DNA of 64,000 nucleotides from Vreelandella zhaodongensis (GTDB taxonomy: Bacteria > Pseudomonadota > Gammaproteobacteria > Pseudomonadales > Halomonadaceae): NCBI RefSeq assembly GCF_013415115.1, contig NZ_JACCDD010000002.1, forward strand, positions 124,001 to 188,000, written 5' to 3'. Shown piece after piece: positions 43,985-52,807 of this stretch. How positions within the stretch are numbered: position 1 is the first letter of the stretch; the number at the start of each line of letters is the position of its first letter. The position numbers and the translations under genes are program-made. Below the pieces are notes generated by a model. That model saw nothing but the letters and a program-made list of their open reading frames with translations. It had not been told where the DNA came from and searched no databases.

Positions 43985-44072
43985 AGTAAATACACTTTGT
44001 CGGTTGTTATGTTTTATTCAACGCTCACCTCAACATAGCGCGGCTTGTTTTATTTTCCAACACCAAAACGTG

Positions 44073-44134
44073 TTTTTTGTAGAAAAAAAACAACAAGACG
44101 TTGATAAATATAGATATAAAATATCTACAAAAAA
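44073..44134. promoter_or_regulatory. Inverted-repeat pair between puuD and puuA, possible PuuR operator
   Basis: TTTTTTGTAGA (44073-44083) and TCTACAAAAAA (44124-44134) are a perfect 11-bp inverted repeat with 40 bases between, in the AT-rich 281-bp divergent region. A shorter AAAAC-GT-GTTTT lies beside it at 44065-44076. They could be two half-sites or two sites for the PuuR-like regulator. Not a known consensus. Confidence 0.45.
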
Positions 44135-44265
44135 TGAAGAAAGAAAAAACACAACATTTTTGTTATTAAATATTTGACACTTCCAACAACCGAGGCAAGG
44201 ATACTGTTAGCGAAATCACTACCATTGAGTCACAACCAACACAGCACAAAAACAAGGGTTAACGT

Positions 44266-45648
44266 ATGTCTTCCGCCCATAATGCTCATAATGAAGCCTG
44301 CGCTTTTCTAGATCGCCACCCAGATATCACCAGCATTGACCTGTTGATCAGCGACCTAAATGGCGTCATTCGTGGTAAACGCATCCCGATCGACAACCTC
44401 AGCAAGGTATTCGAAAAAGGCATCTACCTGCCTGCCTCTGTGTTTGCACTGGATATCAACGGCAACACCGTAGAGGAAACCGGGTTGGGGCTATCCAGCG
44501 GCGATGGCGACCGCCTTTGTCACGCTATTCCCGGCACACTTCACGCGGTTCCTTGGTTAAATAACAAGCACTACGGCCAGCTCTTAATGACCATGGAAGA
44601 AATGGATGGCACACCTTTTTTTGCCGATCCGCGACAAATTTTGCGGCGTATTCTCGGACAGTTTTCAGCGCTTGGCTTAACCCCAGTCGTTGCTCTAGAG
44701 CTGGAATTTTATCTGGTCGATCGGCAGCGGTGCGAAGGCAACTTGATCCAGCCACCGCACTCCCCGTGTAGCGGAGAAAGGGCCACTCAAAGCCAGCTTT
44801 ATTCGGTGTTAGAGCTGGACGAGTACGCCGAGTTTATCGGTGATTTGCAGAGTGCCGCCCAGGCGCAGGGGCTGCCGCTGGATACCATTCTTAAGGAGTG
44901 CGCACCGGGTCAGTTTGAAGCTAACCTAATTCACACGGATGACGCCCTGAGCGCCTGTGACTATTCGGTGCTGCTTAAGCGGCTGATCAAGGGGGTGGCA
45001 TTGCAGCATGGCTTTGAAGCTACCTTTATGGCCAAGCCTTACGGCCAGGAAGCCGGTAGCGGCACCCATGTTCACGTCAGCCTGCTGGATGAGAACGGGA
45101 AAAATATCTTTGCCGAAAACGGTGATGACCCACTGGAAAGCAAAGCGCTGCAACACGCAGTGGGCGGATTGCTCGAATTGATGCCGGACTCCATGGCGCT
45201 CCTGGCACCCAACCTCAATTCATTCCGCCGTTTTCAGGAAGGGCTCTACGTACCTATGGCACCTACCTGGGGGTATGACAACCGCTCCGTGGCAGTGCGC
45301 GTTCCCGCCGGCTCGAAAGACGCACGGCGCGTCGAACATCGCGTGGCTGGGGCGGACGTTAACCCCTACCTACTACTAGCGACTGTGCTGGCATCCATCC
45401 ACTACGGCCTGACCCAACAACGCCAGCCCGCCGCCCCTATTATCGGCAATGCCTATGACCAGATCCCCCCCCAGTTAACCAATAGCTGGACTCAAGCACT
45501 GCATCTTTTGGACACCAGCCACGTACTCGGCGAACTACTTGGTACTGACTTCATCCATGTATTCACCGCCAACCGCCACGCCGAACGTGCGGAAGCTATG
45601 CGTGAAGTCAGCACCATGGAATACGACTGGTACCTGCGTCACGTATAA
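44266..45648 (+). CDS. puuA: Gamma-glutamylputrescine synthetase
   Basis: The 460-residue glutamine-synthetase-fold enzyme has the N-terminal beta-grasp part with SDLNGVIRGKRIP and ALELEFYLVDRQ with metal-binding glutamates. GSGTHVHVSLLDENGK holds the ATP/metal His, and NSFRRFQEGLYVPMAPTWGYDNRSV is the glutamate/ATP arginine region. It ligates glutamate to putrescine with ATP. It is divergent from puuD and convergent with puuB, and is followed by a hairpin and a pyrimidine-rich repeat array. Confidence 0.93.
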   Translation: MSSAHNAHNEACAFLDRHPDITSIDLLISDLNGVIRGKRIPIDNLSKVFEKGIYLPASVFALDINGNTVEETGLGLSSGDGDRLCHAIPGTLHAVPWLNNKHYGQLLMTMEEMDGTPFFADPRQILRRILGQFSALGLTPVVALELEFYLVDRQRCEGNLIQPPHSPCSGERATQSQLYSVLELDEYAEFIGDLQSAAQAQGLPLDTILKECAPGQFEANLIHTDDALSACDYSVLLKRLIKGVALQHGFEATFMAKPYGQEAGSGTHVHVSLLDENGKNIFAENGDDPLESKALQHAVGGLLELMPDSMALLAPNLNSFRRFQEGLYVPMAPTWGYDNRSVAVRVPAGSKDARRVEHRVAGADVNPYLLLATVLASIHYGLTQQRQPAAPIIGNAYDQIPPQLTNSWTQALHLLDTSHVLGELLGTDFIHVFTANRHAERAEAMREVSTMEYDWYLRHV

Positions 45649-45670
45649 GCAGCCAGACCGTTGATAGAAA

Positions 45671-45694
45671 AGAGGGAGGCGCACGCCTCTCTCT
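45671..45694 (+). terminator. Hairpin after puuA
   Basis: AGAGGGAGGC (45671-45680) and GCCTCTCTCT (45685-45694) form a 10-bp stem with one G-T pair and a GCAC loop. The 3' arm merges into the pyrimidine-rich 14-bp repeat array. It probably ends puuA transcription. Confidence 0.55.
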
Positions 45695-45770
45695 CTCGTC
45701 ATCTCTCTCTCGTCATCTCTCTCTCGTCATCTCTCTCTCGTCATCTCTCTCTCGTCATCTCTCTCGTCAT
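45689..45770. repeat. 14-bp tandem repeat array (minisatellite)
   Basis: Five exact 14-bp units CTCTCTCTCGTCAT (45689-45758) are followed by one 12-bp unit lacking a CT (45759-45770). The top strand is pyrimidine-rich and poor in G. It lies between the convergent puuA and puuB stop codons. Exact copies point to recent slippage expansion. Confidence 0.95.
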
Positions 45771-45907
45771 CTCTAGCTGCCTTGCCCTGGCATTTCGCCT
45801 TTCGATGCGTTTTTTATTCCGTGTGCCCCGTAAGCGTCTGTGGCAAATAAAAACGGGCAGACACACTTATGCCCCCCGCTTCCAAGCAACCATCCAATTA
45901 ACCGGCG

Positions 45908-47200
45908 CTACACCGCCAGCCGGTCACGCATGGCGTAGAACCAAGCCCCCATCGCGGAAAGTGGCACGCGTAGCAAACGTCCACCAGGCATTGGCAGGTG
46001 GGAAATCTGCGCAAAGGCTTCAAAACGCGCCTCTTCGCCGCTAATCGTTTCAGCTACCAACTTGCCCGCCAGATGAGAGCAAGTCACCCCGTGGCCAGAG
46101 TAACCCTGGGCATAGTAAACATTGCTGTTAATACGCCCGAACTGGGGCAAGCGGTTGAGCGTCAGCAGAAAATTACCGCTCCAGGCGTAATCAACGCGGA
46201 CATCGCCAAGCTCAGGGAAAGTCGTCAGCATTTTAGACCGAATAGCCGCCTCAATACTGGCGGATTGCTGCCCACCATAGTTAACACCACCGCCATACAG
46301 CAGCCGGTTATCAGCGGTCAGGCGATAGTAATCCAGTAGATAATTACAATCTTCTACCGCTTTATCCTGAGGCAGCAAGCGCGCGGCTAACTCTGAAGAC
46401 AGTGGCTCAGTGGTAATGATCTGAGTACCACACGGCATGGATTTTTGCTCCAGCTTAGGCAGCAGCCCTTGCATATAGGCATTACCCGCCATTACGACCC
46501 GCTGGGCGGTTACTCGTCCCTTGGGGGTATGCAGCGTTACCGGCTCGCCATGTTCCACTTGTGTCACGGGCGAGTGTTCAAAAATCTTGCCACCCAACGC
46601 CTCCAACGCTGCCGCCTGCCCTAGCACCAGATTAAGAGGGTGAAGATGCCCACCAGAGTGATCCACCAACGCCCCCACATAGCGTTCGCTGCCGATCTCT
46701 CGCCTGACCTCTTTGCCTTCCAGAAGCTCCAGCTGCTGATGGCCGTAGCGCTCCCACAAAGCTTTTTGCTCCTTTAAGCCTTCCCACTGTTTCTTGTTGC
46801 AGGCAGCAAACAGGTTGCCTTCTTTTAGGTCGCAGTCGATCTGATACTTTTCAATGCGCTGACGGATAATCTGGTTACCCTCAAATGCCATGGCACCCAG
46901 CGCCCGAGCGGTATCAGCGCCATTTTGTTTCTCGATAACATCCATATCACGGCTATAGCTATTAACGATCTGCCCCCCGTTGCGACCAGATGCCCCGAAA
47001 CCAATCGCCACGCTTTCTAGCACTACCACTCGATGGCCGCGCTCCGCCAAATGCAGCGCTGCTGAGATCCCCGTAAATCCAGCCCCCACCACACAGACAT
47101 CACATTCAACATCGCCACTCAGCGCTGGCCTTTGCGGCCCAGCATTAGCCGATGCCGCGTAGTAAGAGGCCACATGGCCAGAAGACACTTGAGATTGCAT
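45908..47200 (-). CDS. puuB: Gamma-glutamylputrescine oxidase
   Basis: The 430-residue FAD-dependent DAO-family oxidoreductase has VVGAGFTGISAALHLAERGH at about 37-56 binding FAD ADP, GFGASGRNGGQIVNSYSRD following it, and a C-terminal YYAQGYSGHGVTCSHLAGKL flavin-domain segment. It oxidises gamma-glutamylputrescine to the aldehyde with O2, giving H2O2 and ammonia. It is transcribed toward puuA and is divergent from the M24 gene. The start is supported by GGAG upstream. Confidence 0.92.
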   Translation of the reverse strand: MQSQVSSGHVASYYAASANAGPQRPALSGDVECDVCVVGAGFTGISAALHLAERGHRVVVLESVAIGFGASGRNGGQIVNSYSRDMDVIEKQNGADTARALGAMAFEGNQIIRQRIEKYQIDCDLKEGNLFAACNKKQWEGLKEQKALWERYGHQQLELLEGKEVRREIGSERYVGALVDHSGGHLHPLNLVLGQAAALEALGGKIFEHSPVTQVEHGEPVTLHTPKGRVTAQRVVMAGNAYMQGLLPKLEQKSMPCGTQIITTEPLSSELAARLLPQDKAVEDCNYLLDYYRLTADNRLLYGGGVNYGGQQSASIEAAIRSKMLTTFPELGDVRVDYAWSGNFLLTLNRLPQFGRINSNVYYAQGYSGHGVTCSHLAGKLVAETISGEEARFEAFAQISHLPMPGGRLLRVPLSAMGAWFYAMRDRLAV

Positions 47201-47288
47201 TCTCCGCTCCTATTGTTGATTATTTTAAACAATCGATCATATCTATCACCGCATGAATTCGCAACCCGCGGCATTTTCAAAAAAACAA

Positions 47289-47307
47289 TGTTGCTTAAAA
47301 CGCAACA
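47289..47307. promoter_or_regulatory. Inverted repeat between puuB and the M24 hydrolase gene
   Basis: TGTTGC (47289-47294) and GCAACA (47302-47307) are perfect inverted half-sites with a 7-base spacer TTAAAAC, located in the 263-bp divergent region. Its sequence differs from the TTTTTTGTAGA repeats near puuA. It is a candidate operator of unknown regulator. Confidence 0.4.
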
Positions 47308-47463
47308 CTAATCAATTAAAGGGCACCCAACCAAGGCCGGTTTAGCGAGCCTATCAAATACCATTCTGAAACGACTTAGATTTATGGCTTGCGTTGAGGA
47401 AGACAGCCGACTCCCTACGCAAATGGGCGCCTATACTGGCCTTAACGAATGCTGGAGGCCGCT

Positions 47464-48654
47464 ATGGATTATCAACACTACCGCACCGCCCTTGCCGAGA
47501 CCCTGGCTCAAAGTGAACTGCCCTTTGCGCCCACCGAATACCAAACACGCCTCGACAAGGTGCGCCATGCCATGGCGCAGCGCGGGTTAGATGCATTGCT
47601 GCTGACTGACCCTGCCGATATTAACTACCTGACCGGCTATCACACCTTTGAGGTATCGGTACACGCCTGCTTAGTGTGCACACCTACACAGTTGGTGTTG
47701 CAGGTGGCATCTATTGAAACAGGGGCGGCGGTGGTCACTGCCCGAGTGGATGAGATCATCGGTTACCGATGGGAAAACCTGGATGAGATCATCACGCCGC
47801 TAGCGGACTTACTCACCTCTTGCAAGCACATTGGCATCGATGGCTGGAGCAGCGGCCTGCGTGTTGGCGTGATGGACGCACTAACCACCTCAGTGGGCAA
47901 AGAACACTTCTGCGAAGCAGGTGACCTACTGGATACGGTTCGCATTGTGAAAAGTAGCGCCGAACTTGAAATGCTCAGCGAAAGTGCACGAATCACTGCT
48001 GCAGGTTTAGAGGCTGCGATGGCCGCTATTCGCCCAGGCATGACCGATAACGATATTGCTGCCATCGGTGCTAAAGCACTGCTCGAGAACGGCAGCGAGT
48101 TCATGAGTTTGCAGCCTATCGTGACCAGCGGGCACCGCATCGGGGTGATTCACGTTAACCATAAGCGCCGCGTCATACAGCCCAATGAACCGATATTTTT
48201 AGAATTCGGTGCCGCTTACCAGCGCTATACCGCCCCGATGATGCGTACCGCCGTGACTGGAAAACCTAGTGCTGAATTAACCGCTACCCGCGACCTGTGC
48301 CGTTCGCTGTTCGAGTCGCTGTGCAGCTATATGAAACCGGGCAACACCTTTGATGATGCCGCTAAGGCGGCAGATGCACTGCTGGCACCCACCCGCGATC
48401 AGCTCTTCTTCTCGGGGGTGTTTGGCTACGCCGTGGGCGCACAGTTTCCCCCTAGCTGGGTTGAAGGCACCGGCTATATTGCCCAAGGTCTGCATCGTCC
48501 ATTCGAAGAGAACATGGTCTTTCACCTGCCGCTTTGCCTGCGCGTTCCTGGTCAGTGGGGCGTAGGGCTAAGCGATACCGTAGTGGTTACCCAGCACGGC
48601 GCCGAGCCACTCACCAACAACGATTGGCAGCTCTATCAGGCAACGGATAAGTAA
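47464..48654 (+). CDS. M24-fold (creatinase/ectoine-hydrolase-like) protein lacking metal ligands
   Basis: The 396-residue protein has an N-terminal creatinase-type domain to about 150 (LLLTDPADINYLTGYHTFE) and a pita-bread M24 domain after it. Metallopeptidases of this fold use Asp, Asp, His, Glu, Glu. Here the segments read LEFGAAYQRYTAPMMRT (first Asp is Glu, second absent), FGYAVGAQFPPSW (His is Tyr), FHLPLCLRVPG and GLSDTVVV (both Glu absent). Ectoine hydrolase (DoeA) and creatinase work without metal and have a similar layout. FPPSW and the ending GAEPLTN resemble DoeA. No doeB is nearby, so the substrate is uncertain. Start behind GGAGG at 47452. Confidence 0.78.
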   Translation: MDYQHYRTALAETLAQSELPFAPTEYQTRLDKVRHAMAQRGLDALLLTDPADINYLTGYHTFEVSVHACLVCTPTQLVLQVASIETGAAVVTARVDEIIGYRWENLDEIITPLADLLTSCKHIGIDGWSSGLRVGVMDALTTSVGKEHFCEAGDLLDTVRIVKSSAELEMLSESARITAAGLEAAMAAIRPGMTDNDIAAIGAKALLENGSEFMSLQPIVTSGHRIGVIHVNHKRRVIQPNEPIFLEFGAAYQRYTAPMMRTAVTGKPSAELTATRDLCRSLFESLCSYMKPGNTFDDAAKAADALLAPTRDQLFFSGVFGYAVGAQFPPSWVEGTGYIAQGLHRPFEENMVFHLPLCLRVPGQWGVGLSDTVVVTQHGAEPLTNNDWQLYQATDK

Positions 48655-48801
48655 CGGGTAAATAACGCATAGATAACCACGCTAATAGCCCAGGATTGAC
48701 AGTACGATTAACCAGCGCTATCGTCACATAAGATGCAAATGAGAAACACTATCTTTTCTCATTTATCTGAGGTAGCCGTTATTTGAGGTGGGGTAAGCAC
48801 G

Positions 48802-49173
48802 ATGACTAGTGAGCAGCGCCAGCTTCGCCAAACGTTGATATTTTTGCGCACGTCTTTCGAAGCGGTGCAGCACTCTATTGCTGGTCGGCTGGATGACCCG
48901 CTACCCTGCTGGCTAGACACCAGTATGCTCACCCTGCTGTCACGGGAGCTGACCCGCTGCAGCCAGCAAGCGAAGCCTCTCTTCGCCCCTCCCGTCACCG
49001 AGCAAATATTCATCGCCTCTCAGCAGTGCGACTTACTCCTCAAGCAGTGCCCTGGCGTGCTAAGTAGCGCTGCTTGCCACCGCCAGCTGAGCGCCATCAT
49101 GCTGGCGCTGACCAACGCTATTGAACAGATCAATACGCCAGCCAAGCGCCGCTGGCCTTGGCAGAGAGCCTAA
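48802..49173 (+). CDS. Hypothetical protein
   Basis: A 123-residue protein with a good ribosome site (GAGGTGGGG) before its ATG. It is predicted mostly helical and soluble, with five cysteines (PCW, RCS, QCDLL, QCPG, ACHR) and a basic C-terminus KRRWPWQRA. I do not recognise a family. It stands alone between the M24 gene and cardiolipin synthase, converging on the latter with a 19-bp gap. The positively charged Trp-rich tail could touch a membrane, but there is no other hint of function. Confidence 0.6.
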   Translation: MTSEQRQLRQTLIFLRTSFEAVQHSIAGRLDDPLPCWLDTSMLTLLSRELTRCSQQAKPLFAPPVTEQIFIASQQCDLLLKQCPGVLSSAACHRQLSAIMLALTNAIEQINTPAKRRWPWQRA

Positions 49174-49192
49174 GCAGCCTGCCAGCCCCGCC

Positions 49193-50647
49193 TTAGAGCA
49201 CAGGGGCCAGGAGATACGCTCCCCGAGCGGCTACTCGATGCCAGAGCGGCTTATCATCAAGCTCCTCTGGCTGCATCTGCCGAGCTCGCGAGAAGTCCGC
49301 TTTGAACATCGAATCAACCTCGGCGGCAAAGCCAGGGTCCATCACAAGCGCCGTGACTTCGAAGTTGAGACGAAAAGAACGGTTGTCGAGATTAACGGTC
49401 CCTACCCCAGCACCGATGTCGTCAACCAGGAAGGCCTTTCCATGAAGGAAACCCTCCTCATAGCGATAGACCTCAACCCCTGCATTAAGCAGCGAATCGA
49501 GAAAAGCATAGGCAGCAAAATAGGTCAGCAGATTATCTGGACGCTCAGGGATTAGGATTTTTACCTCTACACCGCTTAGCGCCGCTAGCTTAAGCATAGA
49601 TAGCACCCCCTCATCTGGAACAAAGTACGGGCTGGATATCCAGATACGCTCATGCGCGGCGTGGATCGCCTGTTGAATCATCAGGCTGGCGGTCTCAAAA
49701 CGGTCTGCAGGTCCACTCGGAAGAATTAATACCGGTGTACCATGTCCACTTGGGACCACCGGTGACCAGGGAAGCTCGGGCAGTTCCTCGGTCGCCCAGT
49801 ACCAATCTTCGAGAAATACCAGTTGCAGCGCCAGGGCCGCAGGCCCCTCGATCATCAGGTGGGTGTCACGCCATGGGCCGATTCGCGGGTGGCCTTTCAG
49901 GTACTCATCGCCGACATTGAGCCCGCCGACCCAGGCCCTTTCCCCATCGGCCACCACGATTTTGCGGTGGTTGCGAAAGTTGAGCTGGAAGCGATTGCCC
50001 GCCCCCCGCGTGGAGTGAAAGCGATGCACTCGCACACCCGCCTCTTCCAGCGTCTGGAGATAGCGGTTCGGCAACGCATAGCTGCCGATTTCATCGTATA
50101 GAAAGAAGACCTCCACTCCCTCCTTGGCCTTCTCGATCAGCCGTGCTTGCAGCTCCAATCCCACTTCATCAGCCCGCACGATATAAAACTGCACCAGCAG
50201 ATAGCGCTCAGCGGCCTCAATACCGGCAAACAAGCTCTCGAAGGTCTGCTCACCGTCGATCAGTAGCTTTACTCGGTTACCACCGAGAAAAGGCAGCTTG
50301 GCCAACTGTTCCACACCCAACAGATGTTTGTCAGCATGTGCGGCCGAAACCCCATGAGCGCGCAATTCTGCCAATTTCTCGGCCAGTGCCTGCCCCAGTA
50401 CCGAGTTCTCGTCGCGCCGTGCCGAGACATAGCCCTGGAACCTCGCTCGGCCGAACACCCAGTAGGCCGGAACCGCCACATAGGGCAATGTGTTTAGTGA
50501 AACGATCCAGGCCACCGCCCCCTGAGAGGTACGGCTCGACATCATCGCATCAAGTGATGAAATAAGGCCTATCAGGTGGGCGATGCCCACCAACAATAGT
50601 AGCTTTCGCCAGGGACGAGGTTTTAGCCTCTCTCTCTTGTTGCCCAT
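49193..50647 (-). CDS. cls: Cardiolipin synthase
   Basis: The 484-residue phospholipase-D-superfamily enzyme has two N-terminal hydrophobic segments (LLLLVGIAHLIGLISS and AVAWIVSLNTLPYVAVPA). Two HKD motifs follow: HRKIVVADGERAWVGG in the middle and HGKAFLVDDIGAGVGTVNLD near 400. It condenses two phosphatidylglycerols (or PG with another lipid) to cardiolipin in the inner membrane. The gene lies 43 bp after the multicopper oxidase on the same strand. Confidence 0.94.
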   Translation of the reverse strand: MGNKRERLKPRPWRKLLLLVGIAHLIGLISSLDAMMSSRTSQGAVAWIVSLNTLPYVAVPAYWVFGRARFQGYVSARRDENSVLGQALAEKLAELRAHGVSAAHADKHLLGVEQLAKLPFLGGNRVKLLIDGEQTFESLFAGIEAAERYLLVQFYIVRADEVGLELQARLIEKAKEGVEVFFLYDEIGSYALPNRYLQTLEEAGVRVHRFHSTRGAGNRFQLNFRNHRKIVVADGERAWVGGLNVGDEYLKGHPRIGPWRDTHLMIEGPAALALQLVFLEDWYWATEELPELPWSPVVPSGHGTPVLILPSGPADRFETASLMIQQAIHAAHERIWISSPYFVPDEGVLSMLKLAALSGVEVKILIPERPDNLLTYFAAYAFLDSLLNAGVEVYRYEEGFLHGKAFLVDDIGAGVGTVNLDNRSFRLNFEVTALVMDPGFAAEVDSMFKADFSRARQMQPEELDDKPLWHRVAARGAYLLAPVL

Positions 50648-50690
50648 ATATCTCCCATACCTCCCGACAGGGAGAGCAATAGCCTCTGAC

Positions 50691-52295
50691 TCAGCCGATA
50701 CGGATTGTCGCCATCATTCCCAGCTCCTCGTGTTCGATGATGTGGCAGTGGAACAGCCAGTCGCCGGGTTCTCGGAAGACTAGGCGCAGCTTCATGCGTT
50801 GATAGGGCGCCAAGTTGACAGTGTCTTTCCAGGCCAGCCAAGGCGCCTCGCGCCAATCAGCGTCGGCATCGCGGGTCGCTATCACCTGGAAATGAGTTCC
50901 GTGCACGTGAAAGGGGTGGTCCATGTGAGAGTTATTGAAGACTTCCCACTCCTCCACCTCGCCGACCTGGCCTTCGAACAAGACCTCGTCCATGGCAAAG
51001 GCACGGCCGTTGATCAGGAAATCCACCCCGGGCCGAACCGCGCCATCATCGTCGCTAGTGTGGCTCGCCCCATGCCTCGGCCTATGGGTCCCGTGATGAC
51101 TGTCACTACCTCCGTGGCTGGCATGCGGATCACCACTCGCCTCATTATGATCGCCATGATCTGGCATCACCTCGGTCAGTTCCACTCGACGTCTCACCGC
51201 TGGTTCGCCCAGGGGTTCGATATGGGACAAGGGGTCAGGTAACGCGACGGCGGGGTATACTCCAGCGTTAAGGGTATGAATCGATAATAGCGGAGCAATC
51301 TCGTCCAGATGGGCCGGTTGAGCCCCCATCCAACCACGTGCATAGGGATGACTCGCCAGTTCAAAACTCCTTTCAGATTTCTCGCTTATCCGTACTAGCA
51401 GATCGACTCGCTCACCCGGGGTGATCAACAACTCCTCGAGTGGCTGCGGCCGTTCGATCAGCCCACCGTCAGTGCCGATTAGGGTCAGTTCGTGATCTTC
51501 CAGGCGTAGCCGTAAGTAGCGGCCAGCACAGGCATTGATCAGCCGCAGGCGCAGAGTTGTGCCGGGTGCAATATCGAGGCGCGGCTCACGCTGACCATTG
51601 ACCAGCAGCAACTCGCCCTCGCGACCATTCATCCAGTCCTCGGCGGTATGCGGTGCAACCTCGCCTTCCGTGGTCAGGCGTAGGTCGCTGACCACTAACA
51701 GATGCTCCTCCACCTCTACCGGCAGCACGTCTAGCCGAGGCTTGACCAACAATGCACCCGCTAAGCCATGAGCTACCTGTCGAGCAGTGCCTTCATGCGG
51801 GTGGGGATGGAACCAGTGTAACCCTGCACTCCCCCTATGAAGGATATAGCGATAATGTCGTGACTCACCTGATGCGACAGCGTCCCAAGGAGCTCCATCT
51901 TGGGCCTGGGGGACTGGCACCCCATGCCAATGCAGCGTGGTTTCCTGAGCAAGCTCATTCATTAGGGTAATGTCCAGCTCATCCCCCTCGCGCACTTCAA
52001 TCAGCGGTGCCACTTTTCCATTGTAGAGCCACAACTTTGCCTCCAGCCCATCGCCCATTGGCACCGCATGGGCAGCTGGGGTTAACACACTGCGAAAGCG
52101 CCCAACCTGATCACTCAAATTTACAATCCGAGGCAGTGGCTGAAGGGGCTGCCCTGCAGGAATGCTAGCGTTATCTAGCAGAGCTGTTGGTAACGTCTGG
52201 CTATGTCGTCCAGCCAACGCGTGAACCAATAGGCCAGATCCTGAGAGGGCAAGACCACCCAGGGTAGTGTAGCGAAGGAATTCGCGGCGTTTCAT
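50691..52295 (-). CDS. Periplasmic multicopper oxidase (copper resistance)
   Basis: The 534-residue protein has a Tat signal (KRREFLRYTTLGGLALSG). Copper ligands are visible in TTLHWHGVP, LHWFHPHPHEG, MDHPFHVHGTHFQV and LFHCHIIEHEELGM, which includes the type 1 Cys and axial Met. A His/Asp-rich loop at about 385-425 (DPHASHGGSDSHHGTHRPRH) replaces the Met-rich segment of CueO. It would oxidise Cu(I) to the less toxic Cu(II) in the periplasm. It lies 70 bp after the small Cys/His protein in a probable copper operon, divergent from the Spy-like and CopA genes. Confidence 0.9.
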   Translation of the reverse strand: MKRREFLRYTTLGGLALSGSGLLVHALAGRHSQTLPTALLDNASIPAGQPLQPLPRIVNLSDQVGRFRSVLTPAAHAVPMGDGLEAKLWLYNGKVAPLIEVREGDELDITLMNELAQETTLHWHGVPVPQAQDGAPWDAVASGESRHYRYILHRGSAGLHWFHPHPHEGTARQVAHGLAGALLVKPRLDVLPVEVEEHLLVVSDLRLTTEGEVAPHTAEDWMNGREGELLLVNGQREPRLDIAPGTTLRLRLINACAGRYLRLRLEDHELTLIGTDGGLIERPQPLEELLITPGERVDLLVRISEKSERSFELASHPYARGWMGAQPAHLDEIAPLLSIHTLNAGVYPAVALPDPLSHIEPLGEPAVRRRVELTEVMPDHGDHNEASGDPHASHGGSDSHHGTHRPRHGASHTSDDDGAVRPGVDFLINGRAFAMDEVLFEGQVGEVEEWEVFNNSHMDHPFHVHGTHFQVIATRDADADWREAPWLAWKDTVNLAPYQRMKLRLVFREPGDWLFHCHIIEHEELGMMATIRIG

Positions 52296-52365
52296 AAGTA
52301 TTCCTCGTGATTGAAACCATCATCATGGCCCGCTACAAACGAGCGGAACGTTCAGCGATGAAGGG

Positions 52366-52752
52366 TTAAACGCGAGGAGGACGTTCAAGGGGGGCGCGAT
52401 GGGCCGGTAACCAGTTAACTAAGTAACAAGGCAAGGCAGGCATAGCAGAGGTTACGTCTTCGATGGGCATGGCCAAATTTGCCGCGCATTGAGCACAGGG
52501 CATGCCGCACTCTGGTGCATGAGAAGTATCGTGGTCACCACCACTGACCACCCCATTAAGCTCAGCTGCCCCACTTGCTTGATCAACTCCAGTGACCAGG
52601 CAAGGTGTATTTTCATGATAATCAATCGCCATGACCGTTATCGGCTGCGCTAAGGCAAAGCCTAGCAGCACGCAAAGAAGCCATTTAAAAGCGGAACCAG
52701 TCATGAGGAAGGCGTTATCACTATGGGGTCGAAGACATGAAGAGTATTTCAT
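52366..52752 (-). CDS. Small exported Cys/His protein of copper locus
   Basis: The 128-residue protein has a hydrophobic segment at about 20-42 (FKWLLCVLLGFALAQPI) that looks like a signal or anchor. The tail has HDTSHAPECGMPCAQCAANL, a CxxxCxxC-type metal-binding candidate. It ends LERPPRV, similar to the end of DUF2946/CopL-like proteins that accompany multicopper oxidases. First gene of the oxidase run, so a copper-related role is likely. Neither candidate ATG (52752 or 52704) has a good ribosome site. The exact family is not certain. Confidence 0.65.
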   Translation of the reverse strand: MKYSSCLRPHSDNAFLMTGSAFKWLLCVLLGFALAQPITVMAIDYHENTPCLVTGVDQASGAAELNGVVSGGDHDTSHAPECGMPCAQCAANLAMPIEDVTSAMPALPCYLVNWLPAHRAPLERPPRV

Positions 52753-52807
52753 GGCGAAGTAGTCACAAGCAACCCAAGTGCAGCATGCAGGTTAGCGAAT
52801 CACTGAA

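Noticed and set aside
43985-44265. FNR-like site in the puuD/puuA gap (TTGATAAATATAGA)
   Set aside because: Only the left half-site matches; the right half does not.
45689-45770. Tandem array considered as a CRISPR
   Set aside because: Units are 14 bp with no spacers between them, and no cas genes are present.
47384-47590. 68-codon frame overlapping the M24 gene start
   Set aside because: It runs over the M24 gene in another frame and has no homology that I can see.
47464-48654. Xaa-Pro aminopeptidase
   Set aside because: The metal-binding residues needed for that activity are all replaced.
49121-49555. Long plus-strand frame over the end of cls
   Set aside because: It is a shadow of the cls gene, which has complete HKD motifs on the other strand.
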